DNA of 64,000 nt from positions 13,764,001 through 13,828,000 of the forward strand of contig CM106586.1 of NCBI GenBank assembly GCA_048013815.1, in the 5' to 3' direction. Every line of letters starts with the position of its first letter. Positions within the stretch are counted from its first letter, which is position 1. This document shows positions 26,699 through 37,193 of the stretch, piece by piece. The notes beneath the pieces were generated by a model. That model was not told where the DNA came from. It saw only the letters and a list, made by a program, of their open reading frames with translations, and made no database searches. The translations under genes were made by a program, and so were the position numbers. Source of the stretch: Setoptus koraiensis. Taxonomy: Eukaryota; Arthropoda.

Positions 26699-28032
26699 TT
26701 TGCTGTTATGCTTTCAGAGCTTCTTATTTTTATATTCGATACAATTTCTGGTCACAAATTAACTGGAAATGACCTTTCTCTATGACTTGAATTTTGTTAG
26801 AATTTGTTGGGAAAATACTTATCATCCAAAGGAAGCTTACTTTTCTAGTTGCAATAACTGATGCTTCGAGGTTCATATATGTCGCTATTTATACTAGAGA
26901 TTGAGAAGCTCACTACCTTTTAAAGTTGTGATTGGAAGTCTATTTTTAAATGGTATCTGGAATTCCAATACAAAACTTTGGAAATGTTTTTCTTGTGCTA
27001 CTTGAAAATCTCCTCCCTAGTGAAATAACTAAGGAGTCGAGGTTCGTACCTGTCACTATTTACACTCCAGATTGAGAAGCTCGTTTCATTTTTGAACTGG
27101 TATTGGTATTTCGATATCAAATTTTGAACGCCATCATGAGAGTGTCAGGTGCCAAGAGGCATCCTGCGACTGACGAATCCTCTTTGATCCTAGTTATGAA
27201 AATTTCGTTTAAATCGTCCTCAATAAAATTCATGGGTTTAAACCATTTGGGCACACTAATCTTCACTCAGTTCCCTTTTTCTCAGATGAGCCACATTGCT
27301 GTGACAAGCGGTCTGTTTGAGATTCGACGACAGATGAAATTCTTTGGCGTACCAATTTTCGACTTGATCATCGTACGTCTCTATGTTCCAAAGAACGTTC
27401 CTGTCCTTTGATCATTGCACTGAAACTAATTACTCTGGACTACAAAATCGGTTCAAAACGCTCCACAACGAGTTGAGATCAAGTCCTGATAAATTGCCGG
27501 GCAATATAACACGACTAAATAATCTTGAACTACATCATTCATCCCTTATCGATAATGATGGACAAAACATATCCTATTTTGTTGTTCATACAAATGACCA
27601 ACATACATGTAAAAACCTCAGGAGCAATGCTGATGACTTGGGAGAGACACATTATTGGAATTGATAGAAGCAGGTTTATTCGGAATAGATAGCGACACTT
27701 CTTATTTCGGAGTTCCCATCTGCAATATCATAGGAGGCTTCTGTGGGTAAATTCTATGTGTATTTTTTTCGATAACCCATTAGCAATGCAGCAATTCTCT
27801 GCAAATTGGAATGTCCGAGAAGTTTATCATTATTTGTACAGCTTCTCATCGGTATCGAGATTAAGGATCGAAAAGATAGGGCCATGCTCTGAACCTACTT
27901 TCTGTCTCTTCCGACCATTCAAATTTGCGTGCGTGGGGCAGATCAATTAATGTCCCAATAATTAGTCGACATATTATTGCAATATGAATAAAACTGCAGA
28001 ATAAAATGGTGCAATGGGCTCGCTACTAGTGA
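26699..28032. other. Spacer with a local diverged repeat and weak coding traces
   Basis: About 26853-26980 and 27018-27135 are diverged direct copies sharing TTGAGAAGCTC and a following TGGTAT run, both upstream of the membrane-protein gene. Around 27380-27760, fragments such as YFVVHTN and AGLFGIDSDTSYFGVPICN faintly recall the lipase-domain stretch around IHTN...GLLGI, but they lie in different frames and the match is weak. Confidence 0.35.
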
Positions 28033-28253
28033 TAGTCTCGTGTCATGGATACAAAATCCACCAAAGGCGATAACAAAACACAGCAAAACTTGCTGTTGTG
28101 ACATTCTGCTTACTATTTATAATCCGATTCCAACGTCACCAGATGTTCGAGAATTGATGAAAAAGTGCTGGCCGCCTTTCGATCGATCTATAAATCTTGT
28201 CCAATGATAAAACACACTATATCTAGAAGCATCTATTTCTACAAACAGTTACC
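28033..28253. repeat. Third partial copy of the peptide-gene promoter region
   Basis: Direct copy of about 22722-22950, including TATAAA at 28189-28194, diverged by several substitutions. It ends before the coding region would begin, so it is a promoter without a gene. Confidence 0.85.
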
Positions 28254-28397
28254 TGAAGCCATTCCCCCCACCCTTTGTGCTATATTCGCCTCTGAAACAT
28301 CGTTATTATGATCCATCGAACTCACTACATTCTCTCTCTCTCTCTCTCCATCACTGTCACCGATCATGATGTAAAAAACAGCAACTCTCGAACTCTA
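28254..28397. repeat. Inverted copy of the segment 22590-22715
   Basis: Reverse complement of the GA-rich/G-run spacer upstream of peptide gene A. It abuts the next full duplication copy that starts with the HPS1 tail at about 28402. Confidence 0.8.
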
Positions 28398-29076
28398 TTG
28401 TACTTAAGTAGAATCAAGGGAGCCTAACTGGCGTCGATGAAATGAATGATTAGTAGAGACAACCAAATCGGAGCTCATTATCAAATAATTTCAGTGAAAG
28501 CATAGGCATATACCGATGGTAATTGGATACAATCCCTCAAGAGCTGAGATGCACAGTCTATATCGTGCGATAGAATACTGGAGCATGGAGATATTACTTA
28601 TTTATGAAAAGAACGCATTTTTGATCCAACTTGCGTAGTTTGCATTGTATTGTATAGTATTGTCTTATTGTTTTTCTCCAAAATGTTTCCAACCTCGTCC
28701 ATTTGTAGCACATAATTCGGCAAAATCTACTATCTATCAAAATGTCCATGCGTCGATCACACTTATAATCGATAGTTGCTGTTTTTTACCTCATGATCGG
28801 TGACAGTGAGGGAGAGAGAGAGAGAGTTAGAGAATGTAGCGAGTTTGATGGATCATAATGACGATGTTTCAGGGACAAATAGAGCACAAAGGGGGGGGGG
28901 GAATGGCTTCAGATAGTCTCGTGTCAAGAATACAAAAACCAGCAACACAACCCACCTCACAAAACACATAGCAAAACTTGCTGTTGTGACATTCTGATTG
29001 CTATTTATAATCCTATTCCAACGTCACCGGACTTTCGAAAATTGATATAAAAGTGCTGGCCGCTTTTCGATCGATC

Positions 29077-29082
29077 TATAAA
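29077..29082 (+). promoter_or_regulatory. TATA box of secreted-peptide gene B
   Basis: TATAAA in the same context (CGATCGATC before it) as in copy A, 135 bases before the ATG. Confidence 0.6.
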
Positions 29083-29211
29083 TCGTGTCCAATGATAAAA
29101 CACACCATATCTACAAGCATCTATTTCTACAAAGAGTTATCTCTAGAAAATATTTTCCTGATAACAAAATACCACGTCAGCCAACTTGTGCAAACTAACT
29201 CGTAATCTACA

Positions 29212-29679
29212 ATGCATATCGCAATCAAATTAACACTGATCTGCGCCATCTCGATGGTTGCATTCTCTTGTTTGGTATCGGCTGATGATGCCAGAGTACA
29301 AAAATGCCAGTCGGAGTTGTCGGACCTGCAACAATCTCTCAATGAGCTCTCTATGAAGCGACAAACTCGATTGAAGGAACAGCAGGAGCAAAAATTGCAA
29401 CAAGATATAACGGCAAAGATGGCCGAGTGTGAAAGAATAGCCCAAGGTCTTGATCAGCCGGAAGTTCAAGAGCCAGAAGTTCGAAAGCCAGAAGTTCAAG
29501 AGCCAGTGTATGAAAGGGTTAGAATGTCATGGCCATCGGATGAATGTAGATTTTTCATGGGATACGAAAATTTTGAGCATCATCAGCAAATATGCGACGA
29601 CTGTTGTAAAAAATATGACGAAGTTGGTGGGGAGATGTTCAATGAATGCCGCTGTTATCCCAAAAAGTGGAATAAATAA
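29212..29679 (+). CDS. Small secreted cysteine-rich protein, copy B
   Basis: 155 residues, paralogue of the gene at 23016. The signal peptide is identical and the C-terminal six-cysteine module (C-x15-C-x2-CC-x13-C-x-C) nearly so. The middle coiled-coil segment is different in sequence and four residues longer (NELSMKRQTRLKEQQEQK region). The Glu-Pro-Glu-Val-type repeat run is kept. Both copies look intact and share promoter sequence, so both are probably expressed. The mosaic divergence, with constant ends and a variable middle, is unusual for a young duplicate. Function unknown; presumed extracellular. Confidence 0.75.
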   Translation: MHIAIKLTLICAISMVAFSCLVSADDARVQKCQSELSDLQQSLNELSMKRQTRLKEQQEQKLQQDITAKMAECERIAQGLDQPEVQEPEVRKPEVQEPVYERVRMSWPSDECRFFMGYENFEHHQQICDDCCKKYDEVGGEMFNECRCYPKKWNK

Positions 29680-29752
29680 TTAATCAAATAAATTTGTGAG
29701 ATTACGCTCTAACGATGTACAGTCATCTGCGCATGACTACAAATAATCAATG

Positions 29753-31034
29753 TGATACCCTGGCTACTGGAATACAATAAAACAAAATGTCCGAGTTCAC
29801 TTAAATGGCCGAACCTTACATTATCATAACGTTATGAGACAAAAATAATAGAAGGATAATAGAAAAAACTTGCAGGTATCTCTGTACGTGAAAGAGAAGT
29901 TTCACAGTCAATTGCACAGTGACTGTGAGATACTCTCGATTTTGAAATGAAAACAATTATCAGAATCAAAAGCCGTGAAAAGTATATCACATAGAAGGAG
30001 GTTTATCCTGAAGACTTTGCCTCGCCTTACCTCACAAAGACAATTAACTGTATTATTTTTTTTTGCTGGGTTGTAAATCAATTTGTGACGAGTTGTCGCG
30101 ATTAGGAGAGTATATAAACTAGATGCTCGTTCACTCATCCATTCGATAGTTCAGTCAGCCGAGATTAGCATCTCGTGCATCTTAAACTTTGATCGAAGTG
30201 ACAGCAGTTGGCACAAAATCAAAGCATAAATAGAAAAGAAATCAATCGACATGAGTTAATTCATCAGAATCTTCCTGTGCCTAGTCAGGGTAGTTCTCGC
30301 GTCATTTGTCTTGACAATATAAGCAGCAGATGTCATAGAGGAAGATCTAGCAGATATTTCATTCGATGGCTGCGTTGGAATGAGTCCGAAATGACAAAAA
30401 TGAACGACATGGGATCTACCGATTGTTGGCACTATTTGAATATCCAGTCAACCATGGTACAAAATTCTGTACCATGTCGAGGCGCCCTTCAAACCTATAA
30501 AACTATCTAAAGGATACTATTTCAACGAACATCACAAAAGCGACAAACCCAACAAAGATAGTCAGTGCAGTAGGGCAACGATGATAATCGTTATCATCGT
30601 TGGTCTTGCTGTTGTTGACGTCCTGATGTAGAATTTAAGACGGACCAAATTCAACGAAAATATGACGTCTATTGCAAAAATTTATCAGCAGTATGTATGA
30701 CGCACAAAATGTCTATCGTGAAATGAAGCATCTTGAATGTTGCTAGATTGTAAAACGATGGAGTTACCTGGTTTGTACCGGTTTCACTGTGCCGTTGGTA
30801 TTAAAGTGATATACTAACGATTACAAACTCATGTTTAATGGTGGCTCTCTTGATGGGTCGCATGTGGTTAGCATGCGCTCATTTAGGATAAATAGGTAGA
30901 TTTTGTAATAAAAGATAACATTTGTAATAGGATTCCATGAAATGAAGCCCGTCAGAATGGATAGTCAGTTTTTATTTCCCAAAGGAGCATTATAAAAAGA
31001 CGCAGCTGAGATCTAGCACCATAGCAACATAAGC
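29753..31034. other. Right-copy-only segment of the duplication
   Basis: This ~1.28 kb is absent from the left copy, where 23531 joins 23546. It contains the probable relic gene at 30251-30631 and otherwise AT-rich DNA. Confidence 0.6.
30251..30631 (+). pseudogene. Possible decayed small membrane/secreted protein gene
   Basis: One frame reads like a protein with a hydrophobic leader (IRIFLCLVRVVLASFVLTI, then AADVIEEDLADISFDGC) and a C-terminal hydrophobic helix (TMIIVIIVGLAVVDVLM, stop), but it is interrupted by in-frame stops (the third codon TAA, one after the leader, and several in the centre). An alternative is that these are spliced exons, but I find no good splice signals. I do not recognize a family. 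Confidence 0.35.
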
Positions 31035-33193
31035 CACTGTTCTCTCCTAGTATTGAGGTATTATGAGTAATCTAAAATCATTCTGACAACGTTGAAATTA
31101 ACTATACAAACGTTTGCTTCACTAAGAATATGCACCTTGTAAGCTGGTTTATTTAGATTAGTGTCAGGCACGGTGTTGTCATGTTTTGTGATGTTTATGT
31201 TAATCTGGAGTTAAATATCTATTATTGATTTTGATTATTATAGGCAAACTCTTTTTCTTGAGCGTGTTTAAGAAGCCAAGATGTCGAAACAGATCAGAGT
31301 CACATATTGGGTTTTTATTCTCACTATCTGGTTCCACAACAAAGAATCAGATTCAGACTATTTTGCAATGTAGAATCTAATTGGCATTTTCACATCATAA
31401 GATCTTCTATCTACATATGATGTATTCATTTGAAAAAATGAGAGAATTTAAAGTGATATACATCGTCTATCTGGATAGATCTATTACAACCACCCGAGGT
31501 CTATGCGGCCTAAATAACTGTAGACGGCAGAAAACAAGTAGAGATAGCGCTTGACCAATTTCTTCTGTGGCGCTAACATGTTGGTTGTGGTATTGTTGTT
31601 CTCTAATAGAGGATCGCTTATAGAATGTTCTAAATTTGAATTGGAATCTCCTGTATTATCCTCTAGTGTCAATAGAATTTCGCGAGCCTCACTAATATAT
31701 TTCCATTTAGATTCTGGATTGGTCGTTTGCAAAGAGCGTAGTACATTACCACTGCTGTCGTATTGAACAACTAGACCCCTATGACACACATCATTCTCCA
31801 GCAGCCAATTGTTTCGCAATATAAAACCTAGATCGCGGACTCTGTTAGAGCGTAAAATATTGTCACCTAGCCACTCAACGATTCGGCCAATCAGAGATAT
31901 TGACTTCAATGTCATACGTGCCACATTTGGATGTTTCAAAAGAAAATCGGTCATGTCAAATCGATTACCGTCGCTTAGGGCACAAGCACAGGCAACCCAA
32001 TAGGTCTCTTGATCAACGTCGGCCCCTCGTTTTATATTGTCGGGCCAGCCTGCAACCGTAGCCCAAAATTCGGACTGGCCCGCTTTCTCTCCACGTATGT
32101 AATGTTTTATAATTCTCGCATGACCTATGTCCACTATGAGTAAGGCTGGTGTCGTATCCATTAACGTTATACCATTGGGGAAAACCATTTTTCGCTCATC
32201 CACAATGTCACCATTGTCCTCACTGTAGCTAAACGTAGTATTTGTGTCCGCATTCAATTGATCTCCATACCTCGAATAGAAGTCCGCTTGTTTGTATCGA
32301 ACAGGTGTAATTGAGTCCAACACGCTCAATTGTTGAGTGCCTGTGTCAAACCGCAATATTCGTCCAGTGTCATCGTTTTCCAACAATGACAACGAGCATT
32401 CTCGCAATGGCCATTTATTACTAGCGTCTGTCATGTAAATAACGTCTCCATGTGTTGCCCCTCGGAACCAGTCAACAGCCAGATCATCTAACATGACAAT
32501 GCGCGACTGGTTAGTGTGCCCAAGTGATTTGTGGCGTTGTTTTGCGTCAATCAATAGTGTCGCCGGTTGCAACTGGTCACTCTCTTTTGTTGGTTGATCG
32601 GATGCTGTAGTAGCGGCCATTGAGGGATCCCATTTAGACAGATCAACACGGAACAGGCCGTTTAGTGGATCAACGACATATAAGTGATGCTCGTCAGGTG
32701 ACAATCGCAATCCTAGTGGGCGCGAACAGCGCGATATTATGATATTTGTGGGTGAATATTGGGCTTGCTCGCCGTAAAAGCGAACGTCTGAATCGCAATG
32801 GTGAAAATTGGTCGCTGTTTCGGACGTTGTTGCATCCATATGGTCACTTTGATTGGCTTGATAAATGGTCGATGGGCTATTCAACATGGCCACCACAGTG
32901 GTCGTGTTTCGTCTCGAATCTACATACAATATAAAACCACCTTCAACTCCCGTGTAAAAGTTGCCCGACAAATCCTCTGCCGACGCTTCCGGCGATCTGA
33001 TTTGGCCCTCAAATAATATCTCGGCGCTGTCCAATTCATCTGAGAATTGATTAGGAAATGAGGCCTTCTCATAGAAACGACGGGGGTCAAAACTGGGCTC
33101 GAATGGTGGCTGAGGCATATAATAGATGAGCAAACCAAATAAAGTTTTGCTTATGAGGAACCATATGAGAAAGCGAAATACGTTACAATAGGG
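31035..33193. repeat. Segmental duplication, right copy of the APMAP region
   Basis: 31035-31387 matches 23546-23870, and 32556-33193 matches 23871-24508. The intervening 31388-32555 exists only here. Similarity ends abruptly at the CCTATTGTAACG word in the N-terminal coding part. Confidence 0.88.
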
Positions 33194-33340
33194 CGATTTG
33201 CATTCGCCATCGTCAGTATAACTGTCATTCTTTTTTTGTTTTTCTTTGCTGACACTTCTTTCCTTTGCCGACATATCTACCGTTCTATTGTTTAGGCGCT
33301 CATTTTTCGCCTTCATCGCCAAAGCTTTTGCTCCTGTCAT
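31484..33340 (-). CDS. APMAP: APMAP / strictosidine synthase-like membrane protein
   Basis: Adipocyte plasma membrane-associated protein family: a type II membrane protein with a six-bladed beta-propeller of the strictosidine-synthase/arylesterase type. About 618 residues from the start at 33340 (MTGAKALAMKAKNERLNN). An upstream in-frame ATG at 33382 lies in a CA microsatellite and is less likely. Visible parts: charged cytoplasmic N-terminus, membrane anchor (FRFLIWFLISKTLFGLLIYY), then family landmarks RPLGLRLSPDEHHLYVVD...GLFRVD, DDLAVDW...IYMTDASNKW, GRILRFDTGT, VFPNGITL, PDNIKRGAD, and the C-terminal YLYLFSAVYSYLGRIDL, which mirrors HLYLGSFRSPFLCRLSL of the human protein. It is longer than human APMAP (~416) owing to inserts and the longer N-terminus. 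No introns are visible. A truncated duplicate lies at 23871-24575. Confidence 0.88.
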   Translation of the reverse strand: MTGAKALAMKAKNERLNNRTVDMSAKERSVSKEKQKKNDSYTDDGECKSPYCNVFRFLIWFLISKTLFGLLIYYMPQPPFEPSFDPRRFYEKASFPNQFSDELDSAEILFEGQIRSPEASAEDLSGNFYTGVEGGFILYVDSRRNTTTVVAMLNSPSTIYQANQSDHMDATTSETATNFHHCDSDVRFYGEQAQYSPTNIIISRCSRPLGLRLSPDEHHLYVVDPLNGLFRVDLSKWDPSMAATTASDQPTKESDQLQPATLLIDAKQRHKSLGHTNQSRIVMLDDLAVDWFRGATHGDVIYMTDASNKWPLRECSLSLLENDDTGRILRFDTGTQQLSVLDSITPVRYKQADFYSRYGDQLNADTNTTFSYSEDNGDIVDERKMVFPNGITLMDTTPALLIVDIGHARIIKHYIRGEKAGQSEFWATVAGWPDNIKRGADVDQETYWVACACALSDGNRFDMTDFLLKHPNVARMTLKSISLIGRIVEWLGDNILRSNRVRDLGFILRNNWLLENDVCHRGLVVQYDSSGNVLRSLQTTNPESKWKYISEAREILLTLEDNTGDSNSNLEHSISDPLLENNNTTTNMLAPQKKLVKRYLYLFSAVYSYLGRIDLGWL

Positions 33341-33382
33341 CTGGAATTTATCCTTCGAATGCTTTTCTGTACACACACACAC

Positions 33383-33952
33383 ACATATATACTGAAAATT
33401 GTCTATATGGTAATAATTTCTTACGTTACTTGTTTGATGAGTCGAATAGCCTAAGGTGACACTAATCTGAAATCATATCTAGTGTTCATTTAGTAGTACA
33501 TCCACTGATTGGTATAGCGCATTTTTGTAGAGTGCCGGCGGAAAAGATTTTATCGGTCTAAAATAAACTCAGCTGTTTCGTGGCCTCTCTTTGTCTCTAG
33601 TGTCTCTTGTCCCAGATCTGATTTTCTCGCATATGTTAGCGCGTATGTGTCAAGCTGGCCGACGATCGACGTTCAATAGCTGAGATGTCTGTGTACTCTA
33701 TGTATTTCACACTCTATTCATTTGTGTTGTGATGCTTCGCGGTTGTTGTTTTCTGCATAGATCAAAATGGAATGGTGATGTTTGTCTAGACACATGAGAA
33801 CAAGATTACTGTATACAATAAGAAGATTTTCTTCCAACACAATCTATTCAGCTATCTACTTTTGCTTCCATACACTATCTGATCATAAAAAATCCCATTA
33901 CTATCACTGGGAATTAACTAGTGCCGAATAGTTAGTTAGAATTATGATCTCA
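33383..33952. other. Upstream spacer of APMAP
   Basis: Starts with a CA microsatellite and AT-rich DNA. I see no gene. Confidence 0.5.
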
Positions 33953-34111
33953 TCATCTCTTATCACCATCTCTAGTCTTTACTATATACTCGAAATGCAT
34001 ATTGTACCCACAATACAACTTTCTACTTTTGCGCATGTAACCAGAGTATTTAGCACTGACTAAAATAGCGAAAATAGTAAAGACGACGAAAGTAAAAACA
34101 CGCGCTAACAT
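33953..34111 (-). CDS. Candidate 52-residue secreted peptide
   Basis: From the ATG at 34111 the frame encodes a textbook-like signal peptide (MLARVFTFVVFTIFAILVSA) and a short basic mature part with one cysteine (KYSGYMRKSRKLYCGYNMHF...TRDGDKR). The frame is open further upstream to 34165, but the extra residues spoil the signal peptide. It could be a chance frame; no homologue comes to mind. Confidence 0.35.
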   Translation of the reverse strand: MLARVFTFVVFTIFAILVSAKYSGYMRKSRKLYCGYNMHFEYIVKTRDGDKR

Positions 34112-35471
34112 TTGACAATAAATGGTAAGCTCATGCCTTTTTCTTGTCTGTTTTCGACTGTTCAATGCGAGTCAATCGATTTTGTTCTCTAAGTTTGGTA
34201 CATTGAATTGGCAATGGAAATTAGATAATAGAAGTGTTGCCACCAATGATTGTTGATCTTCATCAGGTTTCCGATGTGCGTGTGACAAGTTTAGCCGTCG
34301 CTCGCTCAACTGAGCTACCGGTTAACTAAATAGAGAGTTTCGACTTATCGCAACTTTATAAATCAAATGTTATTGCACACAAAGCGGAATAAATTAATTA
34401 GATAAAACCCGTTTGCGCGTCTGTCGCACTTATATCACGAAAATCGCTTGATAAAGTATCTACACAGTAAAGAGCGAAAGGCATTTTAACGTGCTCAACC
34501 AAGCTAGGTGCTTCTAGAGAACTAAAATCTCCATTGTATAAATGTGATGAATCTAATTAAATATCCCAATTGAGGTTGCTACCTGAACATATGAGCTTCT
34601 ATGTGATAGATGCGATGTTGCGGTAGAACATCCATCACTAAATCACCAGTTGGCTAATTCTCAAATCAGGCGTTAATCATATTCGTTCATGAATATTGCC
34701 ATACTAAAGGATGTGAGATAAATCAAATTGATAACAACAACTATTAGATAGATCGGATTTATTCAAGTTCATAAACTCTTAAACTGGGCTAGTTTAGCAA
34801 GCTAGATTGCTTAGCTGTCGTTATTCAAAGCAGCAGTTGATCCGAACAAATAGCCAGTTTTCAAGGAGAACCTATGGATTAACTGATAGTAGTAGGCTCA
34901 CAACGCCATTGAATGCCAGGGAGTCGCACAAAGGTGATGGTTGCTCAACATGAAATAGGATAAGAAATCGCTATTTCCGGGTGTTGAAAGTTACACGATT
35001 TTTGTGCATGTTTGTTCAAGAGAAAAAAACAATGAATAATTGCAATTGCTTTGGCTGCCTCAAAACAATGGCATATTAATTTAATTTGTTTAGTTTTAAA
35101 TAAATCTCATTGTCAATTATGATAAATAGCTACTTGATCGACCAAGGCATTAGATATTTTCACCCTCTTTGAGTATGAAAACAATGCATTTGGTCTTCTT
35201 ATCGGATAATATATACACCCTATTTAGTCGGAAGGAAAAGAGATCTCACTGGATAGCACGAGTCTACATTTACAGGCACAATATCATAAAGGTATATTGA
35301 TCAAATCATGGTATGAATCACTCATCTGACTAATGTTGACTAAAGTAAATCTGCATCTCATTCATTCGGTGCTTGATTTGTTCGAGGATTTGCCGGAGCA
35401 AATTGTCCTTACCTCCCGGCTCTCGCAGGGGGCAGAGGACCTGCCCACCTCACCAGATCACAAGTGATTGG
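34112..35471. other. Spacer, no gene seen
   Basis: AT-rich DNA without a supported coding region. It contains the tRNA-like fragment at 34270-34326. Confidence 0.5.
34270..34326 (-). repeat. tRNA-like A-box fragment (possible SINE head)
   Basis: On the minus strand, GGTAGCTCAGTTGAGCGAG matches the D-arm/A-box of a tRNA gene, but the anticodon and T-arm/B-box parts are not recognizable, so it is not a working tRNA. A short interspersed element head or a tRNA relic are both possible. Confidence 0.3.
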
Positions 35472-35472
35472 T

Positions 35473-35753
35473 AGTGTTGCGGAGCGATCACGAGCCCCGA
35501 TTCTCTTCTATTTCGACCATTGAGGAAAGGGGCAGAAAGTCGAGTTTCTGCCACTTTCTGCCGGATTATAAACCATTTCTGCCGTTTCTGCCAAATAAAA
35601 GAAATAGCAGAAATGGCAGAAAGTACATACATACATATATTTTAAACTATTGAGATTCTATCGGCACACTAGGTTGATGTAATGTGACGATTTCATCCGA
35701 CTTCACGGATGCGGAGAAACCCCACTCGGAGCGAGAGATCGCTCCACAACACT
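35473..35753. repeat. Short element bounded by 17-bp inverted repeats
   Basis: 35473-35489 (AGTGTTGCGGAGCGATC) is the reverse complement of 35737-35753 with one mismatch. Inside is a cluster of TTTCTGCC/GGCAGAAA words able to pair (35525-35625). No target duplication was identified. Confidence 0.35.
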
Positions 35754-36281
35754 GGGGATTGCGGGCCGAACTATTCCTGTGCATGGCAAGACCCTAAAAA
35801 TTTTCTAGCGAGTCATTCTTACATGTATACCATAAGGATGATTTTGAGACGTATTTGTAGTCGACGAAAAACCGAAATTCAAACCATTTTCCTCATAATC
35901 ACCGATTGTCACCAACTTGCACATGAGTATCGAAATACGGGTGGTTTTCATGGAAACGAGTAGAAATTTAGCCAAAATTATAAAGAAAAGATGCCCTGCT
36001 GGGGTTTCCGAGAGTCGGTTGCTGGGCACTTGACCACTGATCACTTGTGATATTTGTTGACTTCGGTCAGCCTAACAAAGTTGCGCTGATATTATGCTCT
36101 CTGTCGGAAAACGCAACAAAACCATCGATTCTCGAAGCAGCCTGTACTCACTGTATATGGTGTTTCAAGAATCTATGGATTAAAAACCGAAAAAACCGAG
36201 AAAATGCTACTGTATATTTCCTCCCATAAGAACCGATTCTGGTGGGTTTTAGTGACCTATTTGCCCTACCCTACTGCCCCG

Positions 36282-37143
36282 AAGGGGTTGTCTCATTTTG
36301 GGGTGTTTTTATTTTTGGTCTTCGGTTCTTGAAAATAGGGTATGGTTGGAAAGATCTCTCCGGTGGAGCCAGAAATCTGGTTTATTTCTGTTTCTGGTTT
36401 TTCGTTCACCAGACACGCCCAATTTTCTCAGAATTTCAACTTTGAGGCCCCGTTTCACCCCGAGAGAGCTGAGATACAAGGCTAATTTTCGCTCTAAACG
36501 ACGTCTTCTTCAGTGAACTATAAGGTGAAATAAAAAAAAAGTGAGAAAAGTCGCGCGGTCTTGGGTAAAATTGCGAAAAACCTAGAATACCGGGGTCAAG
36601 ATTTTCTCAAAAATGTGTCTCATATTGTGAAAATTGCATCTCGTTCAACGAGACTTTTCACAAAATAGTGCATATCCATCCACATCTTCAGCGATCGCGC
36701 TGATAAAAAGCTTTTCATTAAACAGTGCGATCGCTGAAGATGTGGATGGATATGCACTATTTTGTGAAAAGCCTCATAAGATCTCCCATGATTTTCACAA
36801 TATAAGGCACATTTTTGAGAAAATCTTGACCCCGGTATTCTAGGTTTTTCGTGATTTTACCCAAGACTGCGCGACTTTTCTCACTATTTTTTTATTTCAC
36901 CTTATAGTTCACTGAAGAAGACGTCGTTTAGAGCGAAAATTAGCCTTGTATCTCAGCTCTCTCGGGGTGAAACGGGGCCTCAAAGTTGAAATTCTGAGAA
37001 AATTGGGCGTGTCTGGTGAACGAAAAACCAGAAACAGAAATAAACCAGATTTCTGGCTCCACCGGAGAGATCTTTCCAACCATACCCTATTTTCAAGAAC
37101 CGAAGACCAAAAATAAAAACATCCCAAAATGAGACAACCCCTT
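36282..37143. repeat. Foldback element: 417-bp inverted arms, 28-bp loop
   Basis: 36282-36698 and 36727-37143 are near-perfect reverse complements of equal length, meeting at the GCGATCGC words on either side of a 28-base spacer. One short mismatched block lies near 36640/36770. Each arm encodes the same meaningless open frame on its own outward strand, so those frames are not genes. No target duplication is visible at the ends. It may be a foldback/MITE-type element or a hairpin-RNA locus. Confidence 0.9.
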
Positions 37144-37193
37144 TGAGCACGGATCATCCACGGACTGATCGAAAATTCTGGAAAATCACGGAT

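Larger units (their letters stand above)
28402..29752. repeat. Segmental duplication, right copy (HPS1 tail + peptide gene B)
   Basis: Begins with the last codons and stop of HPS1 (TACTTAAGTAGAATCAAGGG...), although no other part of HPS1 is nearby. This shows that the source block lay next to HPS1. The rest follows 22229-23531 closely. Confidence 0.9.

Noticed and set aside
27383-27760. Lipase-like trace (YFVVHTN ... GLFGIDSDTSYFGVP)
   Set aside because: Too short, in different frames and without the catalytic motif; not called as a gene.
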